DNA of 64,000 nt from Pusillimonas sp. T7-7 (GCF_000209655.1 NC_015458.1:2666001-2730000), one strand, 5' to 3'; positions 35,518 through 45,912 are shown, counted from the stretch's first letter. The notes: generated by a model not told the origin, from the sequence alone. Program-made: numbers and translations.

Positions 35518-37185
35518 TTATGTGGGCAATACTGCTGCCAGATCGGACTTGACCTCAATGAATACGGGCTCATTAGCCGCCAGCCCCTCGGCAATCGCTT
35601 TATCGATATCTTCTGTGCGCTCAAGTCGCATAGTACGCATCCCGAAAGCTTGCGCCATCTGGCAGAAGTCCGGATTAAAGAGCGACGTACCTGACACTCG
35701 GCCGGGATACTCCCGTTCCTGGTTGATCCTGATCGACGCGTAGCAATTATTATTCGACAGAATAAAAAGAATGGGCAATTTGTGCTGAACGGCAGCGATC
35801 ATTTCATTGCCTGTCATCATGAACCCACCGTCGCCTACCAAGCAAACGGTTTTAGCATCACGATGCCGCAAGGCATGCGCTACAGCGGCGGGCGTCCCAT
35901 AACCCATGGCGCCCGCTAGGGGGGAAAGAAGGCGCTGCTGTGCACGGAATTTGAAATGGCGATAAACCGGCGCCGCAAAGGTTCCTGCATCCAGGCAAAC
36001 CACAGCATCATCTGGCGCCAGATCAGACAAGCTGCGCACAACCTTGCTGAAATCGACTCCGTCGGCAACTGGACGGTCGGGCCAGATCGCATGCCGGGCA
36101 TGTACTTGCACGAGCCTGTCGGACCACTCCTGGCGGGCTTGGGGATGTGCCAATAATGCTGATGCTGACAACGCCTTGACCAGTTCCACCGGATCACATA
36201 CCAAACCATAGTCGGCAGCATAATGCAGCCCCACGATGTGGTCATCCGGATAGCAGTGAACCAAGGTCTGCTCCGGACGGGGTAAAGATGGGAATGTGTA
36301 TTCCTGGGTAGGAATGTCGCCCAGGCGGGTACCCAAGGCAAGAATCAGATCGCTTTCCCGAAATGCTTCCATTTGAGCAGCCGAAGGAGCCAAGCCCAGT
36401 TCGCCCGCGTAAAGCGGCATCGTCGATGGATAGACATCATGCCTGCGAAATGAAACGGCAACAGGAATATTCCAGGCCTCGACAAAAGCGCTAAGTGCCT
36501 CACGTCCGCCGGGCCGCTCGAACATGCCACCAGCAATGACAAGAGGGCGACGAGCCTGTTGCAGCTCGTCTTGTAATGCTTGCAATACCGCATCGGGCGG
36601 CAGCGAAGCTGCATGTGCAGAATGGACCCATGTGGGCTGTGGCGCCTCTTGCTGCTGTATGTCTTCAGGTATTACAAGCACCACCGGTCCTGGTGTTCCC
36701 GAGCTTGCTACGCGTATGGCCTTGAACGCCGCTTCTGCCAGTTGCTGGGGATCAGTCGGTTCGCATACCCATTTTGCTATGGAACCGAACATCTCGCCGT
36801 AGTTGATTTCCTGAAAAGCTTCTCGGCGCAAAGCTCGTTTGGGCACCTGCCCTACCAGCAGTATCATCGGGACCGCATCCTGCTGCGCCGTGTGGACAGC
36901 TATGGCGGCATTACTCGCCCCTGGCCCCCTGCTGACCATGGCCACGCCAGGCCTGCCTGTAATGCGACCATCGGCGACGGCCATATAGCCGGCGCCGCTC
37001 TCGTGCCGGCAAACCACGGACTCTATTGATGGAAAATCAATGAGTGCATCCAGCACACCCAGATAGCTTTCGCCAGGCACCAGAAAGACTCTGTCAAGGC
37101 CGTTAGCGGCGAATATGCTGAGCAAAGCATGGGCGGAAGTCGCATTTACAACGGGACGATTGGCGGGCAATGGCATGGTATGCAT
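35518..37185 (-). CDS. thiamine-diphosphate-dependent enzyme, acetolactate synthase-like
   Basis: 555 residues. N-terminal pyrimidine-binding domain with GESYLGVLDAL and the catalytic glutamate in CRHESGAGYMAVA; central domain about 190-330; C-terminal pyrophosphate-binding domain with VGDGGFMMTGNEM and the metal Asn in LSNNNCYAS. Belongs to the acetolactate synthase/benzoylformate decarboxylase superfamily. Exact reaction is not readable, and no IlvH-type small subunit is nearby. Start at 37185; ATG at codon 4 is an alternative and neither has a clear ribosome site. Divergent from a LysR gene, which probably controls it. Confidence 0.88.
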   Translation of the reverse strand: MHTMPLPANRPVVNATSAHALLSIFAANGLDRVFLVPGESYLGVLDALIDFPSIESVVCRHESGAGYMAVADGRITGRPGVAMVSRGPGASNAAIAVHTAQQDAVPMILLVGQVPKRALRREAFQEINYGEMFGSIAKWVCEPTDPQQLAEAAFKAIRVASSGTPGPVVLVIPEDIQQQEAPQPTWVHSAHAASLPPDAVLQALQDELQQARRPLVIAGGMFERPGGREALSAFVEAWNIPVAVSFRRHDVYPSTMPLYAGELGLAPSAAQMEAFRESDLILALGTRLGDIPTQEYTFPSLPRPEQTLVHCYPDDHIVGLHYAADYGLVCDPVELVKALSASALLAHPQARQEWSDRLVQVHARHAIWPDRPVADGVDFSKVVRSLSDLAPDDAVVCLDAGTFAAPVYRHFKFRAQQRLLSPLAGAMGYGTPAAVAHALRHRDAKTVCLVGDGGFMMTGNEMIAAVQHKLPILFILSNNNCYASIRINQEREYPGRVSGTSLFNPDFCQMAQAFGMRTMRLERTEDIDKAIAEGLAANEPVFIEVKSDLAAVLPT

Positions 37186-37364
37186 AGTATGGAAGTCGTG
37201 AATCTGATTGCTGCGTGAATTGAGGCATTATGCGCAACACAAGATATGCCGGCAATAGTAGAGCGGTTATACCAGCTATACTTTTTTGGTTTGTCTCGTT
37301 AATGCATGAATATATCGCCATGACAACAACCCTTGCTGGCACAGCACTCTTTTGAAGGTGGCAG

Positions 37365-38306
37365 GTGGATCTCAAACGACTTGAATATTTTCTTTTGGTG
37401 GCCGATCACGGCAGTTTTTCGCGAGCATCGAGCATTATCGGCGTGGCACAGCCCGCCCTGGGGCGTCAGGTCCAGCGGCTTGAGGAAGATTGTGGCGCCA
37501 AACTATTCTACCGGCACGGCCGTGGCGTAACATTGACTCCAGAAGGTGAGCTGTTCGCCGAACGTATCAGGCCATTGCTGAAACAGCTCACAGAAGCAGC
37601 CGACGGCCTGGCTGCGGCTGAGCGCCCCCTTTGCGGTTCAATCACCGTGGCACTCACGCCCACGATGACCTCACTTATCGGGTTGCCTCTTTTGCAGAAG
37701 CTGCGCACGCTGGCCCCCGGCATACGACTCAACTTCCTGACCGGTTATAGCGGCTATGTTCATGAGTGGATGGTCGATGGTCGCGTAGACATTGCTATTT
37801 TGCACGACGCCCGGCGCTCCCAGCATATTGCCGTGACCCCTCTTGCAGCGGCGCACCTGTTTCTGGTGTCGCATCCCCAGCTTCTTGCCGCGGCAGGGCT
37901 AGAGGGAAGAACAAGCGTTTCAATAGCAGAGCTGCAAGGATTCCCCATGGCCTTGCCTAGCCGCTCTCATGGGCTGCGGCGCACCCTGGACCAGGGGATA
38001 AGCAAGACCAAAAGCACGCTTGATATTCAGTACGAACTCGACACCCTTACCTTGATGAAGGAAGTGGTACTGGCAGGTATCGCGCACACAGTCCTAGCCA
38101 TGCCTGCCATTGCCGCAGAAGTGGGGTCGGGCGCACTGAAGGCCATACGTCTTGTATCCCCCGAGCTGGAAACCCGGCTGATGATTGCCACTTCTTTGAA
38201 TCGTCCGCTTACCCGTGAAGGCCGTGCCGTGCTCGCGCAGATTCGCCCTGTTCTGCTCGAGACAGCACGCCTGGCGCCCGTACCTCTACATATGGACATT
38301 CATTGA
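37365..38306 (+). CDS. LysR-family transcriptional regulator
   Basis: 313 residues from a GTG at 37365 with GAAGGTGG just ahead. Winged HTH at 1-60 (LEYFLLVADHGSFSRASSII then AQPALGRQVQRLE), followed by a co-inducer domain at about 90-300. The 179-base divergent spacer to the ThDP enzyme gene contains the short palindrome GCATTATGC at 37225-37233, a possible operator. Probably controls the ThDP enzyme and the Bug/2-hydroxyacid dehydrogenase genes; inducer unknown. Confidence 0.92.
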   Translation: MDLKRLEYFLLVADHGSFSRASSIIGVAQPALGRQVQRLEEDCGAKLFYRHGRGVTLTPEGELFAERIRPLLKQLTEAADGLAAAERPLCGSITVALTPTMTSLIGLPLLQKLRTLAPGIRLNFLTGYSGYVHEWMVDGRVDIAILHDARRSQHIAVTPLAAAHLFLVSHPQLLAAAGLEGRTSVSIAELQGFPMALPSRSHGLRRTLDQGISKTKSTLDIQYELDTLTLMKEVVLAGIAHTVLAMPAIAAEVGSGALKAIRLVSPELETRLMIATSLNRPLTREGRAVLAQIRPVLLETARLAPVPLHMDIH

Positions 38307-38456
38307 CTGGTAAATCTACAGCTAGACTATAAAAGCATAGCTGATACAAGGAACAAGCCCTAGAAGACTGGCTCAAGGAGCAGGCATAATCCCCGCATGC
38401 TCTGGCCAGTGTTGCCGGAGACAGCTTATGTCAACGATATATATGGGGAGACACCA

Positions 38457-39434
38457 ATGTTTAAAACTCTGATGAGCACGATGGCGGCAGGCCTTATGCT
38501 GGCCACGTCGATGGGCGCACATGCAGCAACTGACGATTTTCCAAATCGACCCATCACGCTGATTATTCCGGTGGCCGCCGGCGGCACGACCGACATCGCC
38601 GGTCGAGCACTGGCCAAACAGTTAAAAGACGAGCTCGGCCAGACCGTAGTCGTAGAAAACCGTGCCGGGGCCAGCGGCAGCATCGCAAACGCTTATGTGG
38701 CAAGGGCAAAACCCGATGGCTATACCCTTGTGCTGTCGTACGAAGGCTTTCACACGGGTAACCCGGTGCTGATGAAAGACATGAGCTGGGATCCCATAAA
38801 AGATTTCACACCCATAGCCGAAGTCATACGCGGCCCACACCTCATGCTTGTACCGGCCGACTCCCCAGCCAAGACGCTGCAGGAATTCATTGAGCAGGCC
38901 AAGAAGAATCCCGGTTCAATGAACTTTGCGTCGTCCGGCGTAGGCTCCATTCAGCATTTGGGTGGCGAGCTTTTCCAGATACAGACAGGGATAGACATGG
39001 TGCATGTTCCCTATGGCGGCGCAGCACCCGCCATGCAGGACTTGCTGGCAGGCCGCATCAATATGTTCATCACGACGCCACCTACGGCCATTTCTCACCT
39101 TGAGGCAGGCACACTGCGCGCACTGGCCATTACCAGCGCGCAGCGGCACCCCAAGCTGCCGAATATCCCGACCACAGCCGAGGCGGGTCTGCCCGAATTC
39201 CAGCTTGAAGCCTGGTTTTCGGTTTTCGGTCCTGCCAATATGCCGGACGATGTTGTGAAGAAACTCGCAACGGCCATGGAGAAAGTCATCACTTCTGATG
39301 AGTTCAAGGCCCAGATGAGCGCACAAGGTTCCAATGCAAGCTATCGCTCCCCCGACGAATTAGCACAAATCGTCAAAGACGATCTTGAAAAATGGACCAA
39401 AGTGGTCAACACCGCCGGGATTACGGCTAACTAA
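38457..39434 (+). CDS. Bug-family tripartite tricarboxylate transporter receptor
   Basis: 325 residues from the ATG at 38457, preceded by GGGGAG; the frame opens 20 codons earlier. Signal peptide ends at GAHA. Bug signature elements: PNRPITLIIPVAAGGTTDIA at the mature N-terminus, VENRAGASGSIA, and VPYGGAAPAMQDLLAGRI. Periplasmic carboxylate-binding protein of the TctC type. No TctA/TctB membrane genes are in the window, so it is an orphan receptor, as is common in this family of bacteria. Followed 17 bases later by a dehydrogenase gene. Confidence 0.95.
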   Translation: MFKTLMSTMAAGLMLATSMGAHAATDDFPNRPITLIIPVAAGGTTDIAGRALAKQLKDELGQTVVVENRAGASGSIANAYVARAKPDGYTLVLSYEGFHTGNPVLMKDMSWDPIKDFTPIAEVIRGPHLMLVPADSPAKTLQEFIEQAKKNPGSMNFASSGVGSIQHLGGELFQIQTGIDMVHVPYGGAAPAMQDLLAGRINMFITTPPTAISHLEAGTLRALAITSAQRHPKLPNIPTTAEAGLPEFQLEAWFSVFGPANMPDDVVKKLATAMEKVITSDEFKAQMSAQGSNASYRSPDELAQIVKDDLEKWTKVVNTAGITAN

Positions 39435-39451
39435 GCGAGAGGCATGCCGCC

Positions 39452-40441
39452 ATGAGTCAGTCCCGCATGGTCATTGCGATTATTGACGACTATCAAAAGC
39501 TTGTGCCCGGGCTTGAGGCGTTCCAGCGCCTTAGGCAATGCCTGCCAGAAGCTGATATTCGCATCATTGACAAGATGCCGATTGCAGATCTTGATGAGCT
39601 TGTCGACGTTCAGTATTTGGTGCTGATACGGGAACGAAGCCGAATTACCGCCAAGATGCTGGATCAGTTGCCGGCACTGAAAGCCATCGTTCAAACAGGT
39701 ACGGCTGGCATGCCCGAGACGTCACATATTGATTTAGGTGCTTGTGCCGCACGCAATATTCCCATCATTGAGGGCGGTGCAAGCGACGGGCACTCAGCCG
39801 CAGAAATCACCTGGGCTTTGATACTTAACGCGAGGCGCAATGTACCCGCTTATATGGCCAGCATGGTACAAAGCCAGTGGCAGAAAACGGAACCACCCTG
39901 TGGCATAGGGCATTCCATACGCGGCCAGACTCTGGGCATAATGGGTTATGGTCGCATAGGGTGCTTGCTGGCGCAATACGCCAAGGCTTTTGGGATGCAC
40001 GTTTTGGTATGGGGCCGCGAAGGGTCTCAAGCAGCAGCGCGCGAGACTGGCGTAGAGCTAGCCGAATCCCGGGACGCCATTTTCAAGCGCAGCGACATTC
40101 TGACCCTGCATATGCGTATGAATGAATCGTCGCGCCATTCAGTAACGCGCGACGATCTGGCGCTTATGAAGCCAACCGCCCTATTGGTCAATACCAGCCG
40201 TGCGGCGCTCATTGAACCAGGCGCGCTGCAATATGCCTTGAAGGCGGGAAGACCAGGCGCAGCTGCACTGGACGTACACGAAGACGAGCCTGTCCTTGCT
40301 TTGCATGAGAGATACGACGGCCTGAATGTCACCGCCACACCTCATATCGGTTTCGTAGAAAAGAACAGCTACGAAATTCTATTTGAAGCTACCTTTAAAA
40401 GCTTTCTCACCTTCCTTGGACACGAGAAAAAGCCTGGGTAA
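39452..40441 (+). CDS. D-2-hydroxyacid dehydrogenase family protein
   Basis: 329 residues. NAD-binding motif LGIMGYGRIGCLLAQYAKAF (about 165-185). Catalytic triad residues are in place: Arg in LVNTSRAALIE, Glu in DVHEDEPV and His in TATPHIGFVEKN. The N-terminal substrate domain has IVQTGTAG. Acts on a 2-hydroxy/2-oxo acid pair, unspecified. AGAGG lies 9 bases before the ATG. In one transcript with the Bug receptor, which suggests uptake and turnover of the same kind of carboxylate. Confidence 0.92.
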   Translation: MSQSRMVIAIIDDYQKLVPGLEAFQRLRQCLPEADIRIIDKMPIADLDELVDVQYLVLIRERSRITAKMLDQLPALKAIVQTGTAGMPETSHIDLGACAARNIPIIEGGASDGHSAAEITWALILNARRNVPAYMASMVQSQWQKTEPPCGIGHSIRGQTLGIMGYGRIGCLLAQYAKAFGMHVLVWGREGSQAAARETGVELAESRDAIFKRSDILTLHMRMNESSRHSVTRDDLALMKPTALLVNTSRAALIEPGALQYALKAGRPGAAALDVHEDEPVLALHERYDGLNVTATPHIGFVEKNSYEILFEATFKSFLTFLGHEKKPG

Positions 40442-40460
40442 CACTCGCTACAATAGCGGC

Positions 40461-40628
40461 ATGAAAAAGCTACTGCGCAAGCCGCTATTTTTTGCGTTCC
40501 TGTTGTCGATACCCTTATGGGTGGTCTTCAACAACTACATTGTCGCCATCACCGTAGCGTTGCTGGCGGCCTTCTTTGCATCCATGTGCCACAGCCTGTA
40601 CTTGATGAACAGGAAGAAAAAGCCATGA
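40461..40628 (+). CDS. small membrane protein of unknown function, 55 residues
   Basis: Begins MKKLLRKPLFFAFLLSIPLW. Two hydrophobic segments (about 9-24 and 27-45) are joined by a short NNY turn, with a basic C-terminus (MNRKKKP). Its TGA overlaps the ATG of the methyltransferase gene (ATGA at 40625-40628), which argues that it is translated. A TACAAT at 40449-40454 lies only 6 bases before the ATG. If it is a -10 box, the message would be nearly leaderless. I do not recognise the family. Confidence 0.68.
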   Translation: MKKLLRKPLFFAFLLSIPLWVVFNNYIVAITVALLAAFFASMCHSLYLMNRKKKP

Positions 40629-41803
40629 GGCCGGTCAATAATCAGCCCACAGGTTTACCTGCGCCAGACGCCGAGGCCAGTGCGCACCAGCAAGCTGTCG
40701 AACGTCATCTTGGCCAGCAGATTCAGGCCTGCGAGTCTGGCTTTCTACCTTTTGAACAATGGATGGACCAAGCCTTGTATGCGCCAGGGCTGGGCTACTA
40801 CGCCGCCGGCAACACCAAATTCGGCAGCACGCTGCCTACAGGCGATTTCACCACTGCACCTGAACTCACGCCCCTGTTTGCCCAGACTCTGGCCCGACAA
40901 GTAGCGCAAATCCTGCAGTCCAGCGCATCGTGCACCGTGTTGGAATTCGGCGCCGGCTCGGGCGCCATGGCCGCCGCCATGGTTCCTGCCTTGCGCGAAC
41001 TGGGCCTGCAACCCATCTATCAGATACTCGAGGTCTCGGGCGATCTGCAACAGCGCCAGCGGCAGCGGCTTGAGCAGTTTGGCGAAGCCGTGCAATGGCT
41101 GACGGCCCTACCGCAAGAATTTTCTGGCTGCATACTGGCCAATGAAGTGCTGGATGCCATGCCGATAACCCTGTTCAGTTGGGATGAACAGGGCAAACTG
41201 CAGGAACTGGGCGTACGCATGGCGCAGGCTCGCACTACCGGCAGTAATGAAAATACCCCCTTTGAGCTCGCGCAGCGCGCGGCATCGAACCAGCTGAATA
41301 ATATTCTGAGCCAGCGCATGCCGCCCCTGCCCGGCTACCAGTCCGAGATAAATTTGCGGGCTGAGGCCTGGATCAGACAAATGGGTGCATGGCTCAAGCG
41401 CGGTGCGGCCCTGCTGATTGACTACGGATTTCCGCAGCGCGAGTACTACCATCCTCAAAGAGCCGAGGGCACACTGATGTGCCACTATCGCCATCACGCG
41501 CACGCTCAACCTTTGCTCTATGCCGGCCTGCAAGACATCACCGCACATGTCGACTTCACGGCCATGGCCGATGCTGCGCTGGAAGGCGGACTGGACGTTT
41601 TAGGCTATACCTCGCAAGCGCGTTTTCTGATGAATGCCGGGCTGCCCGAATTACTGAATTTCGATCCGCAAACCTTGTCTGCCGTGCAAAAGCTGCTGTC
41701 AGAAGCTGAAATGGGCGAGCTTTTCAAAGTGCTGGCGATAGGTCGCGACATAGATCAGCCGCTCATAGGATTTATCCGGGGTGACCGCCGTGATCGCCTG
41801 TAG
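40625..41803 (+). CDS. MidA-family SAM-dependent methyltransferase (DUF185)
   Basis: 392 residues from the ATG at 40625, chosen because it overlaps the upstream stop and fits the family start. YAPGLGYYAAG and FTTAPELTPLFAQ are signature elements of the MidA/NDUFAF7 family, followed by the SAM-binding loop LEFGAGSGAMA and the GCILANEVLDAMP strand. The human relative modifies an arginine of a complex I subunit; the bacterial substrate is not established. Confidence 0.92.
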   Translation: MRPVNNQPTGLPAPDAEASAHQQAVERHLGQQIQACESGFLPFEQWMDQALYAPGLGYYAAGNTKFGSTLPTGDFTTAPELTPLFAQTLARQVAQILQSSASCTVLEFGAGSGAMAAAMVPALRELGLQPIYQILEVSGDLQQRQRQRLEQFGEAVQWLTALPQEFSGCILANEVLDAMPITLFSWDEQGKLQELGVRMAQARTTGSNENTPFELAQRAASNQLNNILSQRMPPLPGYQSEINLRAEAWIRQMGAWLKRGAALLIDYGFPQREYYHPQRAEGTLMCHYRHHAHAQPLLYAGLQDITAHVDFTAMADAALEGGLDVLGYTSQARFLMNAGLPELLNFDPQTLSAVQKLLSEAEMGELFKVLAIGRDIDQPLIGFIRGDRRDRL

Positions 41804-41813
41804 AATGCCGCGA

Positions 41814-42989
41814 TCAACGACCACCACCCTTGGCCACATGAACCTTGCCAAGCGCAGCCAGGCGGGCCTCATATAGCGCGGCCTTGATGCGATCAGGCCG
41901 CCCCTGCTCTACCTTGGCTATGGCGCCAGCATCAATGGAACGCAGCGCTCCGATACGAGCTTGCCAGGCCTGCTCGTCAATCTCTTTCACACACTGCGCC
42001 GCCCCCAGCAGTGCCAAAAACCGGTCCGGCTTGCGAAAGGCATCGCATCGCTCTATCAGCTCCAGCCAGGCAGGCGCTTCGTCAGCATCGACATGGTCCA
42101 GCATGATCGGCAGCAGTCGCGCATAGTCCTGACACTCGCCGGGCGCCTTCACATGGCGGGCGACACTTTGCGGGTCGTCCGATAGTCTACACACCAGCGC
42201 AAAACGCGCGGCCAGGCTCAAATTGTTGTGTGCCGCACAAACCAATTCCGCCGACAGCGGCTGTTCATTCCAGCATAGGCCCGGCAGCACCCTGGACAAC
42301 GCTCCTGTATCAGCCAGTACCTGGAACATACGCCCCGCCTGGGGCACCATCAAACCCTTGGCGACTTCACGCCAGACGCGCTCGGGTACCAGGGCGTCAA
42401 CCTCGCCATCCTGAACCAACTGCCTGGCCAGGGCCAAGGTTTCGGGAGCAATGGAAAACTCGTGAAAGCGGGCCGCAAATCGGGCAAGCCGCAACAGCCT
42501 TACGGGATCTTCAATAAAAGCGTGCCCCACGTGACGCAAGATGCGCTGCTGCAGGTCACGCTGACCACCCAGCGGGTCAATCAGACGTCCATCGGGCGCC
42601 TGTGCAATGGCATTGATGGTCAGGTCGCGCCGCTGCAGATCAGCTTCCAGCGTGACATCGGCGCCGGTATAAAAAGTAAACCCCTTGTAGCCACGCCCGG
42701 ACTTGCGCTCGGTGCGTGCCAATGCATATTCCTCTTTGGATCTGGGGTGCAGGAAGACCGGAAAGTCGCCCCCCACCGGAATGAACCCCCTTGAGGACAT
42801 TTGCTCAGGCGTTGCGCCCACCACCACCCAGTCCCGGTCGCCGGCAGGCAGGCCCAGCAAAGCGTCGCGCACGGCGCCGCCCACAATATAGATATCCAGC
42901 CCGGCTATCGCCAGGTCATTTTCCTGGTCACGGCTTGCCAGCCCGGCCGGCAAGCCATCTGGCCGGGATCCATCGCCTGCACGGCTCAA
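41814..42989 (-). CDS. cca: CCA-adding tRNA nucleotidyltransferase
   Basis: 391 residues. The ATG overlaps the slt stop (ATGA), which supports this start although the family core begins about 30 residues in. Class II nucleotidyltransferase: [20 protein letters not shown] with the metal-binding DRD, the [10 protein letters not shown] motif, and [16 protein letters not shown]. Adds and repairs the CCA end of tRNA. In the region where the E. coli enzyme has an HD phosphohydrolase domain, the HD pair is not seen ([20 protein letters not shown]), so only the nucleotidyltransferase activity is expected. Confidence 0.93.
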   Translation of the reverse strand: MSRAGDGSRPDGLPAGLASRDQENDLAIAGLDIYIVGGAVRDALLGLPAGDRDWVVVGATPEQMSSRGFIPVGGDFPVFLHPRSKEEYALARTERKSGRGYKGFTFYTGADVTLEADLQRRDLTINAIAQAPDGRLIDPLGGQRDLQQRILRHVGHAFIEDPVRLLRLARFAARFHEFSIAPETLALARQLVQDGEVDALVPERVWREVAKGLMVPQAGRMFQVLADTGALSRVLPGLCWNEQPLSAELVCAAHNNLSLAARFALVCRLSDDPQSVARHVKAPGECQDYARLLPIMLDHVDADEAPAWLELIERCDAFRKPDRFLALLGAAQCVKEIDEQAWQARIGALRSIDAGAIAKVEQGRPDRIKAALYEARLAALGKVHVAKGGGR

Positions 42990-45151
42990 GGCAAGTCAAC
43001 CTTCTTATTGGGTGACGGCGTAACCGTGCCCAGACGCTTCTTGAGCGACTGCGGCTTCCCCGTGAACATCATGGAGTAATACGTAGCATTGGACATGACA
43101 TTCTTTACGTACAGGCGCGTTTCAGTAAAGGGAATGGTTTCGGCAAAAATCGCACCTTCGACGGGCGCCTTGAACTTGGAGCGCCACTGCACGGGCCGGC
43201 GCGGCCCCGCGTTATAGCCCGCGGTCGCCAGCACTTCGGAACCATTCAGATCGTTCAACACCATGCTTAGATAATTGGTGCCCAAAATCGTATTGGTATC
43301 GAAATCATTGACTGAAGACGGCGTGAAGTCTGTCATGCCTATTTTCTTGGCCACCCAGCGGGCGGTGGCGGGCATCAATTGCATCAGGCCCGAAGCGCCC
43401 ACTCGCGAACGCGCATCGGTAATAAAGCGCGACTCCTGGCGTATCAGCCCGTACACCCAGGCTGGATCAAGGTTGATCTCACGCGCTTTTTCTGTGACAC
43501 GCCCCTCGAAGGGCGCGACGAAGCGCTGCGAAAAATCGATTTCATTTTCTGTTTGCAGCGAAGTATTCACCACACGATCATAAATATGCTCGTAGCGCGC
43601 CAGCTCGGCAGCCGCCAGCAACTGGCGATCGCTCATGCCACGCAAGGTGTAATTCCATTCGGGCACGGCTTCGGGGCGCCAGCCCAGGTCGAACAGCGCA
43701 ATCGCACGTTGCAGACCGGGGTTTTCAAGCGCCTGCCTGAGTTCATCAAGCGTAAGGGGAGCCGGAGCCGGCGGTATTGACGGCGTCAGCCCCAGTTCTT
43801 CGCTGGCCAGTTGGCCGTAAAAATCGAGTTCACCAGCTATGGACTGATAACGCTCGGCCGCAGCCTGTTTATTGCCCTGCGCCGCCAAGGCACGCCCCTG
43901 CCAGTAAACCCAGACTGGCTCTGAAGCCTGACGCTTGGTCATGCGCTGTATGGATTTATTGACCCAGCTCCAATCTATGCGAGGCTGACGCAGTTCGGAC
44001 CGCACCTGCCAGGCGTGGTTATAGTCGGTCAGGGGTGCATTACCCGACTTCCGGTACCAATCGATGGCATTCAGCTCTACATTGAGGGCAGCAATCAGAC
44101 CGAACTGGCTCCAGACCCATTCAAGGTCTTTCTTGGGTATGGCCTTGGCCCACTGACTTTCAACATAAGCGGCATTGGCTTCACGCTGATCGCCGTAAGC
44201 CAGACGAGACAAGGCAATGGCGACCAGTTCGGTTTCTGCGCGATTACGCGGCGGCTTGCGGCCCGATAACCATTTTTTGGGATTCTTCATGAGGGCCGCA
44301 TACTGCACCATATCGGCCGAATCAAACATGATCGCAGCCAGCCGCTGCGCATTGCCCTTCTTGCTGGTTTCAAGTATGGCACGCAGCTCGGGCTGCATAT
44401 CATCCCAAGTCACAACCTGACTGCTTGCGAGCTGGTCGAGCATGCTCCAGCAGGCCGAATTAGGCTGGAAAGTATCCATCGCCTGCTTGGCGCTAACCTT
44501 ATCACCCACCATATGTCGCGACAGCAGCCGTGAGCAACGCTCCAGCGAGTTACTGTTGACCACGGGCCCGAGATTGACAGCCAGCCGATAATTGCCTGCT
44601 CGCGTAGCGGCGATGATCCAATCACCTTTCAGCCGGTCGCTTAAATAGCCATCGGGGTGCTCTTGCATGAAGTGCGTCATTTCAGCATCGGGCACGGGCT
44701 GGGTTGGATCTTGCAGTTTCCGACGTAAGGACCAGTACTCGGCATAGGTGCCCAGAACCGGATCTGCCTTGGCCAGCGGGACCAATGCTTCGAGCTGGGC
44801 CCATTGCTTCTTTTGCATGGCCTCGCGAGCATTGATGACGGCTTCACGCGCCTGAGGCGGTGTAATAAGCTTGACGGTGTTTGACTTGCCCATAGACACG
44901 CCGCCCAGCGACGCAAATAGTGTCGCACTGCTTACATCGGGGCCTACGGTGGCGGCTTGCACCCCTTGCGTACCGGAAGCTTGGTTGCCTGCCTGGGTGG
45001 TTTCCTCGGCCGAGGCCGCCGTGCGCTCGGCGCCGGCGCATCCGGTCAGACCCAGGGCAAGCACCAGCGCAAGACTCAGGCGTGAGCTTCCAATTGGACG
45101 CGCGCCAGACAGCTGCAGGGTTTTCTGATACCGTTGTCGCTTAACTAACAT
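42986..45151 (-). CDS. slt: soluble-type lytic murein transglycosylase (Slt70-like), lipoprotein
   Basis: 721 residues. Lipobox in LALGLTGC near residue 38. A long alpha-superhelical region (about 90-530) is followed by the SLT lysozyme-like domain with catalytic Glu in [20 protein letters not shown], then [14 protein letters not shown] and the [11 protein letters not shown] strand. Cuts peptidoglycan glycan chains. Unlike E. coli Slt70 it appears lipidated. Upstream of cca and translationally coupled to it; divergent from fau with only about 27 bases between starts. Confidence 0.92.
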   Translation of the reverse strand: MLVKRQRYQKTLQLSGARPIGSSRLSLALVLALGLTGCAGAERTAASAEETTQAGNQASGTQGVQAATVGPDVSSATLFASLGGVSMGKSNTVKLITPPQAREAVINAREAMQKKQWAQLEALVPLAKADPVLGTYAEYWSLRRKLQDPTQPVPDAEMTHFMQEHPDGYLSDRLKGDWIIAATRAGNYRLAVNLGPVVNSNSLERCSRLLSRHMVGDKVSAKQAMDTFQPNSACWSMLDQLASSQVVTWDDMQPELRAILETSKKGNAQRLAAIMFDSADMVQYAALMKNPKKWLSGRKPPRNRAETELVAIALSRLAYGDQREANAAYVESQWAKAIPKKDLEWVWSQFGLIAALNVELNAIDWYRKSGNAPLTDYNHAWQVRSELRQPRIDWSWVNKSIQRMTKRQASEPVWVYWQGRALAAQGNKQAAAERYQSIAGELDFYGQLASEELGLTPSIPPAPAPLTLDELRQALENPGLQRAIALFDLGWRPEAVPEWNYTLRGMSDRQLLAAAELARYEHIYDRVVNTSLQTENEIDFSQRFVAPFEGRVTEKAREINLDPAWVYGLIRQESRFITDARSRVGASGLMQLMPATARWVAKKIGMTDFTPSSVNDFDTNTILGTNYLSMVLNDLNGSEVLATAGYNAGPRRPVQWRSKFKAPVEGAIFAETIPFTETRLYVKNVMSNATYYSMMFTGKPQSLKKRLGTVTPSPNKKVDLP

Positions 45152-45178
45152 CTTGGCTTGATCCCCTATAACGTCGCA

Positions 45179-45817
45179 ATGAATAACAGCACACAGAATA
45201 ACGCAGCATCGGTACGCGCACAGCTGAAGGCTTTAAGAGCTGCCCAGAGCCCTGTTGACCGTAACCGCGGTGCGCTGCTGATTCGAGGCCGCTTGTTCAC
45301 ATGGCTGGCTACCACACGTACTGCTTTGCGTGATGCCGGCAAACCGGCGCCGCAAAATATTGCGGCGTTCTGGTCTATCGGAGATGAACCCCCCTTGCAG
45401 CCTTTGCTGGAGCAATGGGCTGAAGAAGAAGGATACCAAGTATCTCTACCTGTCGTCACTACTCCGAACGCTCCGTTGCAATTCAGGTTGTGGACGCCCG
45501 GCACGGCCATGCGGGAAGGCAGCTACGGCATACAGGAACCAGTAGGGCCGGTTGCACCGCCGCCCGATATCATTCTGGTTCCCACTTTGGGCTACACACG
45601 CAAGGGCGACCGCGTAGGCTATGGCCAGGGCTACTATGACCGCACGCTGGCCGACTTGAAAGAGCAGGGCCATCGTTTTACGACGATAGGTATAGCCTGG
45701 GCTACGGGTGATCTGTCGGCGGCGGGTATTGCCCATACTCCAGCCGAGCATGATTTCCAGCTGGATTCGATATTGACTGATAAAGGTTGGGCTGTGCCGG
45801 CGCCGGTGCTAAGTTAA
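45179..45817 (+). CDS. fau: 5-formyltetrahydrofolate cyclo-ligase
   Basis: 212 residues from the ATG at 45179; an upstream in-frame start at 45158 would add seven residues. Motifs: N-terminal RGRLFTW helix region, WSIGDEPPLQPLLE, ILVPTLGYTRKGDRVGYGQG and YYDRTL, the ATP/folate-binding signature. Converts 5-formyl-THF to 5,10-methenyl-THF. Convergent with metF, another one-carbon enzyme. Confidence 0.92.
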   Translation: MNNSTQNNAASVRAQLKALRAAQSPVDRNRGALLIRGRLFTWLATTRTALRDAGKPAPQNIAAFWSIGDEPPLQPLLEQWAEEEGYQVSLPVVTTPNAPLQFRLWTPGTAMREGSYGIQEPVGPVAPPPDIILVPTLGYTRKGDRVGYGQGYYDRTLADLKEQGHRFTTIGIAWATGDLSAAGIAHTPAEHDFQLDSILTDKGWAVPAPVLS

Positions 45818-45865
45818 CGGATTGTCTAGATGGCCCGCAAGGCTCATGCCGCACTAACTACATAT

Positions 45866-45912
45866 GCCACGAAGGTGGCGTGTTGGGCACCGCATAGGCG
45901 CCTTGCCCACAC
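45866..45912. other. hairpins between convergent fau and metF
   Basis: GCCAC-GAAG-GTGGC (45866-45879) is followed by GTGTTGGGC pairing imperfectly with GCCCACAC (45880-45912). They lie in the 137-base convergent gap. No T tract, so termination would have to be Rho-assisted or absent. Confidence 0.35.

Noticed and set aside
36580..37029. 149-codon plus-strand frame inside the ThDP enzyme gene
   Set aside because: Antisense to conserved ThDP-binding sequence; no start signal or homology.
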